Assembly: GCA_947172415.1 (NCBI GenBank)
Contig: OX359196.1
Coordinates: forward strand, 250,501 to 314,500
Length of the DNA: 64,000 nt
Source of the DNA: Chondrosia reniformis
Taxonomy: Eukaryota > Porifera > Demospongiae > Chondrillida > Chondrillidae
Direction of reading: 5' to 3'
Under the pieces are notes generated by a model. The model ran no database searches. It saw only the letters and a program-made list of their open reading frames with translations, and had not been told where the DNA came from. The stretch's first letter is position 1, and every line of letters starts with the position of its first letter. The translations under genes and the position numbers were made by a program. This document shows positions 23,255-35,233 of this stretch, in pieces.

Positions 23255-26005
23255 ATGGTACAAGAAGTTATCTATATTCTATTTATTGTCCTCCTATGTC
23301 ATGGCAACCCTCTGCCCCCGAATAACACTGATCCAGATCCTCCTTCAGAATTTTGTGAAGATATCTTGATATACCAATTGGAACAGCAGAATTTAGCAGG
23401 AAAAGGTGTGTTTGTATAAATAACCTAATTACTGATATCCAAACTTTAATAGAGCACTTAACAGCCACTTTAAACTGATGGAGAATAAATAGGACACTAG
23501 ACATAATACCCTAGTTAAATTGTGTATACATTTCAGCTTGTAAGAGACACCCAAGTTCTGAAGTATATAACACCTTTCTCTCTTGGGCTTACCTACCTAG
23601 GTGAGATATTTCAAGGAGATATCCTTCTTCCTTTACAAGCCACTTCCAGGGCACACCGGAGGGCTGCACTAAGATTTTCAGCCATCAAGGGCGGATACTG
23701 GCCCAACCGAACAATACCTTACAAATTTGATCCTCAACTTGGTAAGTAACTCATTTCTATGCTTCTCGTTTGCCTTCTGTCAAGTGAGTTTTAGAATATG
23801 AGAAGAGAAGCCAGCTATGAGTCTTGTGGTGTAATTGGTCATATTTTCCGAGTGACTGCACTCTTTATGGGGTCAGTTATTTGGTAGGAAGTGCCAATTA
23901 ATGGACTGACTGGTGTCCTCTATGTATGCATACATATATAGCTTGAGCATTTTGAATGCACCAATGATTGCAGCAATTGTTATGGACATGTCTCATACAC
24001 ATATATCGAGTTTCTTCTCTAGACTTAAACTTTTCTATTACTTGTGTGACAGTGTTTCAGGTGTATCCAATGACCGATCAGCTTTTTATTTATTTATTTT
24101 CAGCAATATCACTTTCACAAAGCTTTGTACACAAAAGCCATCTATTTCTTTCTCATTAGTTTTGCCCACCTCATCGTCTTCATGTTCCACAATTGGATGC
24201 GCCATGTGTATACTCTAATGTTCCTGCTGTAGGTCCTGAATACATTCAGTCCTATATGAAGGCTATATGGGCTTGGCAGAATGTCACTTGTATCAGATTT
24301 ATTCCTCGAACTCAAGAGCAAGATTACATTTATCTTAGGGGTGGATCTGCGTAAGTCCCTATTATTGTACGTATTGGTGAATGTATACAAGAGGGAACAT
24401 GCCACTCCCTCTTAATGTTTATATCTAGATTGTGTTCCTCCCTCTTAATGTTTATATCTAGATTGTGCCCCTCCCTCTTAATGTTTATATCTAGATTGTG
24501 CCCCTCCCTCTTAATGTTTATATCTAGATTGTGCCCCTCCCTCTTAATGTTTATATCTAGATTGTACCCCTCCCTCTTAATGTTTATATCTAGATTGTGC
24601 CCCTCCCTCTTAATGTTTATATCTAGATTGTGCCCCTCCCTCTTAATGTTTATATCTAGATTGTGCCCCTCCCTCTTAATGTTTATATCTAGATTGTGCC
24701 CCTCCCTCTTAATGTTTATATCTAGATTGTGCCCCTCCCTCTTAATGTTAAATGTACTGAAACAGACAAGTCATAACTGTTTCTAATGGCATAATACCCA
24801 ATTCTATTTGGTATTCTCATAAGAACGTTCATGATGGAAAAGTTACAATAGCATCAAGAGTTGGTGTTAGACAGCTCTAATCTTCCTTCCTTTTAGATGC
24901 TATTCTTACATCGGACGTCACAGAGGGAAGCAAGATGTATCAATTGGTCCAAACTGCATGATGGGAGGCAACGCCATGCATGAGCTCGGACACGTTATTG
25001 GCTTTGGACATGAGCAGTCACGGCCAGACAGAGATCAGTTTGTCTACATTAATTGGAATAACATTCCAAGAACACATTGGCATAACTTTTGTAAATTTAG
25101 AACTGATGAAATTGACAGTCGGGGATCTACTTATGATTATGGGAGCATAATGCATTACAGCAATAGATCATTTGGGGAGGGCGGAGGTATCACCATTGTA
25201 CCAAGTGAGCAAGGTGCCATTATTGGACAGAGAGTTAACATAAGCAAGCAAGATGCACTGCAGGCAAATAAGATGTACAACTGTCCCCAACCTCCCGCCT
25301 CCACACCTGTACCATCCTCAACAACTATAGTGGCACTGCCCACTTCTTCTATATCAGCAATAATTGCCACGCCCACTTCTTCCACAACATCAATAGCACC
25401 CGAACCCACTCCAACACCAAATACTGTAATTCCACCAAGAGACTTTCTATCTTCAGGTAAGTGTGGCTAGATATTAATCACATGACAGTCATGTGACATA
25501 TGCACAGGAGGTGACACTTTGTTGTTCCATATTAGGTAACCACATTTCGCTGCTGGATATTGCAGACAGTACCAAACGTTTTATATGTAAGACCTCACTC
25601 AAAAAATGTGTCATCACTCTATGTGGATCATCTTGCTCAGCGGGTGATTTTGTGTTATTAAAAGATCCACGAAAAGAGGATCACTACATTCGTGCGGGCG
25701 ATGTAGTTGCTCTTCGCGATGCCAAGGGTCACCACATCAAGTGTACTCAGCAGTGTCAATCAGCCTCATGTCATAGTACACTTTTTGAGGGAAGCAACTG
25801 TGCTCAGTTTAAATACCTACTGACATCTCCTGATAGAACCATTGGCCAGAGGATCCAACATGGCGATCGGATAATCCTTCACAATCCCAGTGATCATAGG
25901 AATGCGATTAAATGTACAAAGAAGTACTGCAACTATCAATCAGTTTGTGACCAAATCTCCTGTTCCTCCTCTGTAACAGAGTTCAGAGTTGACAAGCATA
26001 CTTGA
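23255..26005 (+). CDS. Secreted astacin metalloprotease with Cys-rich three-repeat tail (copy 2)
   Basis: 479-aa protein in five exons: 23255-23405, 23601-23741, 24233-24350, 24897-25456, 25536-26005. The N terminus MVQEVIYILFIVLLCHG is a signal peptide. The FQGDI propeptide switch follows, then GGYWPNRTIPYKF at the start of the mature protease. The catalytic motif is [19 protein letters not shown] (His165, His169, His175; Glu166), with the Met-turn SIMHYSNR, where the usual Met-turn Tyr (SIMHYxxxAF) is partly retained. A Thr/Ser/Pro linker (about residues 275-320) joins a tail with three repeats: FICKTSLKKC, then RAGDVVALRD..IKC, then QHGDRIILHN..IKC. Same domain order as copy 1, so the two arose by inverted duplication. 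The acceptor at 23601 is chosen over one at about 23536 because only it keeps phase. Confidence 0.9.
24390..24755 (+). repeat. 33-bp minisatellite in astacin intron
   Basis: Eleven nearly perfect copies of a 33-bp unit (core ttaatgtttatatctagatt) in intron 24351-24896, immediately before the catalytic exon. Confidence 0.95.
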
Positions 26006-26688
26006 GTACTGATGTACATACAAGACGTGTATCATACAGCTCTTGGGCTTCGGCAGAAATCATCATATACAGTCTGAGTAATACATTTTAAAAGAAGGTA
26101 TTTAAATTCAGTTTTTAATTTATATATGTATTGATATTGTAAATAGATGCCTTGCAATAATATTGGACCTTTTGAGAGAATAAATTACATCAAGTACAGT
26201 GTGTATGTATAAAGAAAATGACAGTTGAAGGTGTGTCATCTTGAGTGAGCGCCTTGCGTGCCTTGGGGAACATTTGGGTCAACCATTTCTGGTAGCACTA
26301 TAAAAAGGAGTTGATAATTTGACATATTATTGCACACAAGTGCAAGTCAATTGTTTGATCAACATTACTTACACTACTAGAGATTTAATAACATTAAATT
26401 TACTCTATTAGTAAAATTATATACATATTATTATACAATCACTGAAAAAATATATGTAATTATTATATAATTAATATAATACATGAGATATGGTGAAATG
26501 AGTGTATATCTAAAATATAATTGAAAACCACTAAAAAGTGATCCGTAAAATATGCATGTCTAAATTGTAACCATTAAGTCACAATATATATTAAAGTTTC
26601 AAAATGGAGAAAGTATAATAAAAGTATAAAATAAACTACATTTAGACATTGAAATAAAATAGCCACATTTAAGAAATTATTCTAGTTG
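26006..26688. other. Convergent 3' region of astacin and TIMM17
   Basis: AT-rich. AATAAA at 26179-26184 is the likely plus-strand polyadenylation signal. No coding potential seen. Confidence 0.6.
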
Positions 26689-27768
26689 TCATGGTAACAA
26701 TGGCTCACCAGGCTTAAACTGTTTAGACTGAGCTTTTGTTAAAGTTATTTGGAGGCCTTCAATTAGAGCCAGTATGACACCACCTGTAGTGATTCACACA
26801 GGGTCAACAAGGTAACACATCTGTCAACAATATCAAAGGAACATTATCAAAGATCCTCTAAACGTGTCATTTTTCAACAAGTTCAGACATGACACATTTT
26901 CAGATGCTCCAGATGAGTTTGACACAGTTAGAAGGAATCCTTATTTACTTTTTGATGAATTATATGAGAAAGTATAACTTGATACAGATGGGGAAATCAT
27001 AACTCTAGTGATGTCAAGTATACGTATGTAGGTGCAATCATGGGTGTATGTATGTACGTGTGAGGTCACTCACCCATTACTCCTCCCATAATGGCAGAGG
27101 CAGGTCCACCTGGTAAGAGACAAAAAGAGCTGACAGACTGTTAGCATGCAACTACATCCATTGCACTAACCACGAGCAGCCAGCACAGCCCCTGTCAGGG
27201 CTCCACTTGTGATGGCATTCCAGGGGTCCTCCTTCCTCCGCACAGCAATCAGAGTGCATTCAAATGTACTAAACATTCCTCCCCACACACCAAAGTTACC
27301 TAATCACATGACAATCACATGACAATCACGTGACACTAGTGCTCATGTAGGAGACCTATATATCTCTTACCACATCAAAGTTACCTAATCACATGACAAT
27401 CACGTGACACTAGTGCCCTGGAGACCTACACATGTGTATGTACACTTACCACCAATAATGGGCGCTCTTATCTTTAAGGCGGAAAGTCCTCCCTTCACTC
27501 TCATACCCTACACGAACAGAAGCAATGAAATCAGTCCACGAGCGCTCACTCCAAATCACGCTCACCATCGGACTGTTCCTGTATCCCTTCCAGTAGGAGA
27601 AGATACTGCCTCCTATACAACCCATAGAAAAGGCTGCTCCCGCGTCGTCCACTATTCTCCAAGGACTGCGATAGAAAGCAAATATACAGATTGAGTGATG
27701 AACATTATAATCGACACAGATACAATGAGTTACTTTACGCACCAAGGAGCGCGATCAAAGTCGGCCAT
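26689..27768 (-). CDS. TIMM17: Mitochondrial import inner membrane translocase subunit TIM17
   Basis: 147-aa subunit of the TIM23 presequence translocase in the mitochondrial inner membrane. Exons: 27743-27768, 27566-27665, 27450-27507, 27171-27299, 27074-27109, 26689-26783. It begins [20 protein letters not shown], the family signature (vertebrate REPCPWRIVDDCGGAF), followed by [28 protein letters not shown] and [16 protein letters not shown], then [18 protein letters not shown] and a short tail ending KPGEPLLP. Glycine-rich hydrophobic stretches match the four membrane segments. It is about 24 residues shorter than human TIM17A/B, mostly at the C terminus. The intron at 27300-27449 holds two copies of a block containing cacatgacaatcac that includes the next exon's acceptor sequence. 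Confidence 0.95.
27300..27425 (-). repeat. Short direct duplication including an exon edge
   Basis: The sequence around the acceptor of the TIMM17 exon ending at 27299 (accaaagttacctaatcaca) reappears at about 27367-27386, with flanking cacatgacaatcacgtgaca. It looks like a recent tandem duplication inside the intron. Confidence 0.6.
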
Positions 27769-28525
27769 TTTGCCAGCACATGTAGTGATAAATCGATCAT
27801 TAACCTAATCTCTGGAATTCCAATATCGATCGATACATACTAAACCGGATAAATTATGTGTCCCTAACTGATATTCTTGTATTGTTATGTTTATCTGTTT
27901 TTGTGTTTTTGTAAGGTTCCCCCATTCATACCAGCCTTGGGCTGACGGGGCTATACCTTTAATAATAATAATAATAATAATAATAATACATACCAGCTTT
28001 CCCCAATATTATTGATTATGCATGAAAATCCTAAAGCAACCCCCAAAATTTATTTTATTATTATTATTATTAAAGTGCACCATGTGCATAGCACACTAGG
28101 GCCTTTGCCCTATGTAGCACTGTACAGAAAATAAATTAATTTATAAACATATAGCTACATACATATATATACGTATATACCTATATCTTCAGTTTATATA
28201 CAGCATACATAGGTAGACCTGCCCCAATATTATTCATGAGTTTGGAGAAATTGCTCATCATATTTAATCATACAGTTCTCTACCTTTCTTGGTAGCGATT
28301 CAGCTCTCCCTAATACGTACTTGCTAAGGTATCCCTATTAACTGGTAATGATTTAAATTTTAATTTTAAGGAAACATTGAAAATTGTTTTACAAGTTTAC
28401 AAACATATGTCTTAAATGTCAAGTGGTTAGGAAACACGGTGAAAGTCAATGAAATATTTTCATTCACAAGTGGATAAATATTTCAACTAAAAATAATGCA
28501 TAGTTTGTAAACAATAATGAAACTG
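27769..28525. other. Intergenic between TIMM17 and ZIP13
   Basis: AT-rich. Contains (aat)n at about 27959-27989 and (att)n near 28052-28071 in opposite sense, around a block ending gcacactagggcctttgcc. The two inverted trinucleotide runs flank about 60 bp. No genes seen. Confidence 0.5.
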
Positions 28526-29392
28526 TCAAACAATTGTCAGCCCTTCACAAGCCTTATGTTCAAACACTGTCACTGCCCCCATACTCCCAACCCCTGCAAT
28601 CAAAAACAATAAAGTTGCTACTGACTCCCTGGGCGCATGTATTTTGCTAATAGTTGGTAAAATTGATCCAAGGGCAAGATACAGGAAGCCACCAGCCGTG
28701 AAGGCCAGGATCCAGGTAACAGAATTGGTGCAATGATGATTTATTAGGCCGACTAACACTCCAATCAGACCTCCAAATGAAGTTAGAAATTGAGCTTTTG
28801 CTGCAGACCAGAGATTGAATCCGGAACTGATTAAAACTGCAAAGTCTCCCACCTCGTGAGGGATCTCGTGGCAGAGAATGGCTATAGTCGTAATGATTCC
28901 TACCCAAGGACTCACTAAATAGCTCGCTGCGATCGTAAGACCGTGAGCAAAGTTGTCTATACAGTTTGCAAGTAAATTTAAATAGCCGGTTATTTTCGAC
29001 ACATTTCTATCCCGTCCAGATCCGTCCTTCGGCTTCTCCTGTCCCTGCTCCGTGTGCTTCATAATCTTTTCTATCACAAAAAATACGACTACTCCCAACA
29101 AGATCCATCCACTCGATGACGAAGATGCGCTTCCCAGCCAAACTTCAGGAAGAAGGTGGAAAAAGACATCACCAAGGAGACAGCCAACAGCGAAACTCAA
29201 TACCGAGCTTATGTGCTTCGAGTAGATGAGATTACCGTAGAATATCGGTAACACTCCGCTCAGGCCAACGAGCAGTGCGGAGAATATAGAGAGAGCCCAG
29301 GTTGGGTTCACAAGCATATGTACCAGAAGAGACGAATTTTTTCTATCTTGCAATGTAAAATTTAACGGGAAATAATCCAATAATTTGTCCAT
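28526..29392 (-). CDS. SLC39A13: ZIP13-like zinc transporter (SLC39A13 family)
   Basis: 288-aa single-exon reading frame from ATG 29392. ZIP transporters carry Zn2+ into the cytosol; ZIP13 acts at Golgi/vesicle membranes. Key motifs: LLGDVFFHLLPE in TM2, DNFAHGLTIAAS in TM4, and the metalloprotease-like HEIPHEVGDFAVLI in TM5, the LIV-1 subfamily signature; it reads HEIPHE as in ZIP13, not HELPHE. The stretch ITGYLNLLANCIDNFAHG is almost the vertebrate ZIP13 sequence. Seven or eight hydrophobic segments are visible. The frame stays open upstream to about 29485 but only with a GTG start there, so I use the first ATG; a short upstream coding exon with a signal peptide remains possible. Having a single exon among intron-rich neighbours is unusual and could reflect an old retrocopy. 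Confidence 0.88.
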   Translation of the reverse strand: MDKLLDYFPLNFTLQDRKNSSLLVHMLVNPTWALSIFSALLVGLSGVLPIFYGNLIYSKHISSVLSFAVGCLLGDVFFHLLPEVWLGSASSSSSGWILLGVVVFFVIEKIMKHTEQGQEKPKDGSGRDRNVSKITGYLNLLANCIDNFAHGLTIAASYLVSPWVGIITTIAILCHEIPHEVGDFAVLISSGFNLWSAAKAQFLTSFGGLIGVLVGLINHHCTNSVTWILAFTAGGFLYLALGSILPTISKIHAPRESVATLLFLIAGVGSMGAVTVFEHKACEGLTIV

Positions 29393-29641
29393 CTCTTTCA
29401 CACTCCCCTTGCCAAGCCGATGATCACTGAACTCCGAAACGAAGAGTCTAAACGAAATGTCATTGTTGTTACACAAAGAAGTCACGAGCCCCTACCCATG
29501 TCGGAAACTTCGACCTTTGACCCCTTAGTATAGTTTCGCCTTGTAATCAAGCCGTTTCCATGACCACCATTTAAATGGCCGAATGAGTTCGTTGGTAACA
29601 AACTTGAACGTGTGGCTGAATCGAGCCAGTACAACGAAGAA
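29393..29641. promoter_or_regulatory. Bidirectional promoter ZIP13 / TTLL3-8
   Basis: 249 bp between divergent ATG codons. No TATA box; the sequence is less AT-rich than the flanks. Shared use is inferred from spacing. Confidence 0.45.
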
Positions 29642-32600
29642 ATGGCTTCGGAAACTGTTCCTATTACACCGGTAGTAAGTACGTCTTGTTCACCTGAAAA
29701 GCGCGAGAAAGAATCTTCAAATGTCAGCAATGTGTACGCACGTCTATCCGTACCGAAAGCAAAGACGTCCTTTATCGATAGCAATCTAACGTTCCAGCCA
29801 AAATTGAACCACTTGAGTTTACAGTTGGCAAGGAGGCGTTCGGAGAGAATGGAAGAATATCAAGAGAAACTCCAGACAGCCTCCGATCTGCAAATGCAGA
29901 AACATTACGCACAGTGTACGTTCAAACCAATCGTTTCAGAGAAAAGTGCTAAATTAGCCATTAAGCTGGGATCCACATTCTTGTCGCGTCAGCAGCTCTA
30001 CATGGAAAAGAGACAACAGTTGGCCTCGGAGGGTGATAACCTTGTCAAGAAAAGGTCAAAGATAGTCCGTTCCACTGCACTTTCAACCAAAAATAGCAAA
30101 ACAATCACAGTATGTACCAGCCTTAAACACCCATCCATCCACTTATTCATCCATCCAGCTGCCCCTCTATCCATGCATCCCCCTCCATCCACTCATCCAT
30201 CCATCCACTTATTCATCCATCCAGCTGCCCCTCTATCCACCCATCCATCTACCCATCCACCCATCCACCCATCCATCCATCCACTCATCCATCTATCCAT
30301 CCATCTGCCCCTCTATCCATCCATCCATCTACCCATCCACCCATCCATCCATCCACCCATCTATCCATCTGTCCATCCATCCATCTGTTCATCCATCCAT
30401 CTGTTCATCCATCCATCTGTTCATCCATCCATCTATCCTTGTACATACGTAGCTGGTTTCACAGAGACACGATGCGTGTGAGGGATCAGTATTGAGATGT
30501 CAGTCGGTAATGGCAACATATGCCAAGTCTGATGACACAGCCGGGTCTAGAGAAGACGCAGTCAAGCTGCCCGAATGTGTGACTTCCTTATCTGTCACTG
30601 GTCAAGGGGCAGCCAAGTGCCAGTCAGAGAACTCTCACTCACCCAAACTCCTCAAACGTCCCAAATCTGTTCAGAGCAGAAGCAGTGGCAATCAATGTGT
30701 GTGTGGGCGGACTACAGCTCAAAGAACAAGTGAACTACAAGTGTGCCACCAGCGACACCACACCTCCCCTGGTTGCCTTGACAACCCAAAGCGGAAAACA
30801 TTCAAGTTTCATTTACAAAAACGTTCAAATACCCTAGAAACAGCCAAACCATTGTCAAACCTCAACAAGAGCTACTCTAAACTGAAATCTGTTAGACAGA
30901 AGGCAGATGAAATTATGAAGTCAAAACGTATCTTTATAGTGCGTGGTCCTTATAAGGTGGTGAGGCGGGGACTGAGGTCTCGGGGCTGGGTGGAAAAGGA
31001 TCATCACAGGAAGGTGGATCCCAAGGCGGACAGGACTGTGTTGGAGACAGAGGAAGACAGCGATGCTGACTTGTCGTCCCCAGAGGAAGAATCTAGCGAT
31101 GAAGAATACAGTGATGAAGAAGAATATACTATGCTGGTATGTGGGGCGTGCACCAACAGTGGGCGTGGCATGTATCCATCAGAGGTGGAGTGCATACGTA
31201 TGTACATTCATTCATATTTCATATGTACATATATATATATATGTACGTATATATATATATATGTACGTATATATATATGTACGTATATATATGTAGTCCA
31301 GGGCAGTGCGTAATTCAATTCCTTACTTCATTTGGACTGTGAGAAGAGATCCAGATTTGTACACCTGCTTGCGCAAGGACCAGATGGTAAACCACATCAA
31401 AGGGACAGCTTCCTTTACCACCAAAGTTTGTTGTATTACAGTATTCTATTGTGTATTGGTTACCATGGAAACGTCCTGTCTTGCAGGTAGGGCTGTGTAC
31501 CAATCTGGAGGAAGCCTTGTGGTTAGGAGATGTCAACATTAACACCTTTTTTCCAAGGTGCTACAAGTTGGGATCGGATGAGCAGAAGGACTGGTTTGAG
31601 GGTGAGCTGTATACAGTGTTGAACATCACTTTATGGGAGAACCTCTTTGTGTGTGCACGGTAGCCAAGTGTCCTAGATTGAAGTCACAATAGATGAACAC
31701 AGTTGACATGAATAATCTAATTACATGCTACATCTACTTTAGAGTAAAAGGCCTATAGGGAACTAAACCTAGTGAGAGCTTTGGATGAGGATACAAGAGT
31801 CTTCTCTTGGCATACAGTCTAAGTCAACTCTGACTACATTTGACTTAAATGTAGTGAAATACAATCCTTATAGGCCGTATTTCACCTCTCACTGTATTGT
31901 GGTAGTGTCTTGTCCACTGATTAGTGTGTGTATTGTTATGCAACTCCTCCTGTAGAGGACTATCATTTAACTGCTGCTTCCAGTGTTGTAAAGATGATAG
32001 TGGAAGGATACAAAGGTCATAGTGGTTCCGCTGCCAGCAGTGTCACTGTGACAGATAGAGATGTGGGCTTGGCCCTCACAGCCTGTCAGGTGTACCTCAA
32101 CACACTGGATCATGACGACATTGAGAGCTCCAGTACTTGGTTGGTGAGGCCTCTTGGAGTACCTGAGTGGGGAGCTGTGAGGAACATGTATAGGGCACTC
32201 CTTCAGTGAGTTTGCTGCCACGCCTCCTATCCTCTCTCCTGCCACGCCTCCTATCCTCTCTCCTCTCACGCCTCCTATCCTCTCTCCTGCCACGCCTCCT
32301 ATCCTCTCTCCTCTCACGCCTCCTATCCTCTCTCCTGCCGCACCTCCTACCACTTACAGTTCCAATGCTAAGCTTGTCTGTGGTACTGAGACTTTGGAGA
32401 GATGTCAGGACATGTACAGGTCCCTCAAGGCTAGACTTCCCCAGTTTGTTATGGAAGGCGTCCACAACATCTGGATTGTGAAGCCAGGTGCTCTATCAAG
32501 GGGGCGGGGCATATACTGCTGTACCAACCTAGATGAGATCCTGGATTTAGTATCCAGCCCAACACAGAAGAAGGAGGGAAAGTGGATTGTTCAAAAGTAT

Positions 32601-34722
32601 ATAGGTATGGAGTCATATGACATCAAAGGTACAAGGTTACGTACGTATAATGGCATTTCTGTTTGCATTGTAATAGAGCGTCCACTTTTGGTGTACAACA
32701 CAAAGTTTGACATCAGACAGTGGTTTCTGGTGACAGAGTGGAACCCTCTGACCATGTGGATGTACAGGGTACGACTGACACGTGTGCACAGCACCTATGG
32801 GGCACCACTTGTATTGAGATAACTGAGAATACAGCATATGAATATGGTGATAAGTGGGATTGTGAATGAATCTATATTCTATCATTGAATATGGTGATAC
32901 CTACTTATATATCACGTTACCAGGGCAACTGGGTGATATCTGGGGTGTTACAAACCTTATATATCTACTGTATATCAGGAATTGAATGCGTGTGTCAAAA
33001 GAATGCGAATTGCGAGTTTTGATTGTACGTATACACAATCTTTTGACATGTATTGATTTGATACCTCGGTAATTTCACATACACGTCCCATACACCTAAG
33101 CTTTATCTCCCATTCTTTTAACCACAATGTTTACTTATACCCGTAATTCACAATCTTTTACTCTCGCATTCAATTCCCAATATACGGTATCTACATATCA
33201 CCATTTTGAAGTGTTTTATTATCAGTCATGTAATATAAGCAGTGCCCACAGCACAGAGCTGTGCTATCCGGCCTTACCTCTCTTTGTTTTGCCTCCTGTG
33301 TGGTGCAGTCCAGCTATTTGAGGTTCAGCTCCAACCCGTACAGTTTGGAGGACCTGGACTGCAGTATCCACTTGTGTAACAACTCCATTCAGAAAGACAC
33401 AAACAACAGTAACACCAGAGACCCACGCCTGCCCCACGACAACATGTGGGACCACAGAAAGTTCATTAACCACCTCTGGTAAGTCAGTCTAGACACCTCT
33501 GGTAGTCAGTCTAGACACCTCTGGTAGCCAGTCTAGACACCTCTGGTAGCCAGTCTAGACACCTCTGGTAGCCAGTCTAGACACCTCTGGTAGCCAGTCT
33601 AGACACCTCTGGTAGCCAGTCTAGACACCTCTGGTAGCCAGTCTAGACACCTCTGGTAGCCAGTCTAGACACCTCTGGTAGCCAGTCTAGACACCTCTGG
33701 TAGCCAGTCTAGACACCTCTGGTAGCCAGTCTAGACACCTCTGGTAGCCAGTCTAGACACCTCTGGTAGCCAGTCTAGACACCTCTGGTAGTCAGTCTAG
33801 ACACCTCTGGTAGTCAGTCTAGACACCTCTGGTAGTTAGTCTAGACACCTCTGGTAGTCAGTCTAGACACCTCCTTTGGATAATTCTTTACAGTTGACTA
33901 TTTCCCATTCTCCTACTTACTAGCACCAAAGGTCAAGATGGTCATAAGTTGTGGGAGGAGTCTATCTATCCTGCAATGAGAGATGCCATCATTCATGTCC
34001 TTCAAGCTGTACATGAGATAATAGAACCACAACCGTCTCACACATTTGAACTTTTCGGAGCTGATTTCATGGTCACCCAAGACTTCAAGACGTGGTTGAT
34101 AGAAGTAAACAGCAGTCCCTCAATGGCATACAGCACGCCCATCACAAAGAAGCTCTGCAGGGCAGTGCTGGAGGACACACTGAAAGGTGACCAGAGCCAC
34201 ACGTACGTATATGTACATACGTACGTACGTAGTGCCTCTGGTCTGGTACTGTGTTGTGCAGCTGTGGCATGAATAATATAACACGCTTATTTTATTCACA
34301 TCTGGTACATGAATACAATGCTACGTCTACTTTAGAGTAAAGGCCTATAGGGAACTAAACCTACGTAGGGAGAGCATACATAATGTTATTCATTACTTCT
34401 ACTGGTATAAGTACGTACTACTATTATACTCTTCTTAATATTAGTCCACTTGATTAGCTTGATAATTTTGTTTCTCTTTCATAAGTTGTATTGGATAGAA
34501 GATCTGACAAGACATGCTTTACTGGTGATTTTGAGTTAGCATACAAACAGGTATGGATTAGTGGAGTGAACAGGATATGTACGTAGCTTATATATATAGT
34601 GATATGTACCTATTGTTGTGTGTGTACAGCCCAAGTTTGACCAATCCAACTATTTTGGAGTTCAGTTGTGCGTGGAAGGAACGGGAATACCCAAGGGAAA
34701 GCAAACTAGAGCAACCAAATGA
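29642..34722 (+). CDS. Tubulin glycylase, TTLL3/TTLL8 family
   Basis: 853-aa tubulin-tyrosine-ligase-like enzyme that adds glycine to tubulin in cilia. Exons: 29642-30109, 30465-31136, 31297-31425, 31487-31601, 31956-32205, 32360-32604, 32677-32768, 33309-33478, 33924-34186, 34486-34550, 34630-34722. The first 200 residues are basic and contain two ciliary-type TFxP motifs ([23 protein letters not shown]). An acidic Ser/Glu stretch (near residue 365) precedes the catalytic core. The core shows [29 protein letters not shown], the ATP-grasp loop [45 protein letters not shown] and [15 protein letters not shown], all as in TTLL3/8. ATG 29642 (MASETVPIT) is the first ATG; upstream the frame begins only with GTG. 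Subfamily 3 versus 8 is unresolved. Confidence 0.93.
30128..30440 (+). repeat. (CCAT)-rich repeat in TTLL intron
   Basis: Degenerate catc/cacc tetranucleotide blocks fill intron 30110-30464. Confidence 0.9.
31225..31296 (+). repeat. TA-rich repeat with gtacgta steps
   Basis: Alternating atatatatat and gtacgtat runs immediately before the acceptor at 31296. It is strongly self-complementary and could form cruciforms (inference). Confidence 0.8.
31705..31870 (-). mobile_element. Dispersed element A, partial copy 3
   Basis: In TTLL intron 31602-31955. Shares cctatagggaactaaacct and agagctttggatgaggatac with the other copies, in the orientation of 52025-52270. Confidence 0.7.
32208..32345 (+). 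repeat. 24-bp minisatellite in TTLL intron
   Basis: About six copies of a unit with core cgcctcctatcctctctcct in intron 32206-32359. Confidence 0.9.
33480..33872 (+). repeat. 22-bp minisatellite in TTLL intron
   Basis: About 18 copies of a 22-bp unit (core cacctctggtagccagtcta). The array starts at the splice donor of the exon ending 33478, and its unit copies the exon's last bases (cacctctggta), so the array seems to have grown from the exon-intron junction. Confidence 0.95.
34305..34375 (-). mobile_element. Dispersed element A, partial copy 4
   Basis: In TTLL intron 34187-34485. Contains ctactttagagtaaaggcct then atagggaactaaacct, the same block as copy 3. Confidence 0.65.
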
Positions 34723-35233
34723 TGTCATCTACAACAATAAGCTGTACATATGTATGCATGTGTGTGTCTACCTTTTATCTTTATGTAATAAATTAATTGA
34801 ATTCTGGAATATTAAATCATTTTCTATATCAGTTGGTTCTTGAAGTTGTATTTTTCTCATATAATATTGAGAATATCATTGAATTTCACACAGAACATTT
34901 GAATATTAAAAACAACTTAAGCAGCTACGTATGATATATATCAATGGCTCAACCATCTTCTGAGTGGCTAAGGGAGATTGTGTCCAGTTAAGTGAACTTC
35001 AGTTCCACCCATTAACTCATTGTGCTCCTCAGGAGACACAAGTCAATTGGTGAAGATAATCTTAACAACACGACAAAGATCAACTTCTCAACAGTTAATA
35101 TGTTACTATACATATGTACTGGATAGTGTACAGTCTACGCTGAAGTGTGCTACATATATATATATGCTACATATATATGTACTTGTAGCACACAAGTGTA
35201 TAATACAATAAAATGGTATCTCATTAGCCAAGT
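34723..35233. other. Convergent 3' region with dispersed element C
   Basis: Between the TTLL and tetraspanin stops. AATAAA at 34787-34792 is a likely plus-strand poly(A) signal. At about 34945-35035 a sequence containing gagtggctaagggagattg and aagtgaacttcagttcc matches 38355-38460. Confidence 0.6.
34945..35035 (+). mobile_element. Dispersed element C, copy 1
   Basis: About 90 bp shared with 38350-38460 at roughly 80 percent by eye: gctcaaccatcttctgagtg, aagtgaacttcagttcc and cctcaggagacac. The gagtggctaag and ggttccgcc blocks (the latter in copy 2) loosely resemble tRNA A and B boxes, so a tRNA-derived SINE is possible. Confidence 0.5.

Noticed and set aside
29393-29485. N-terminal extension of ZIP13
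   Set aside because: The only start available is GTG; not supported without transcript data.
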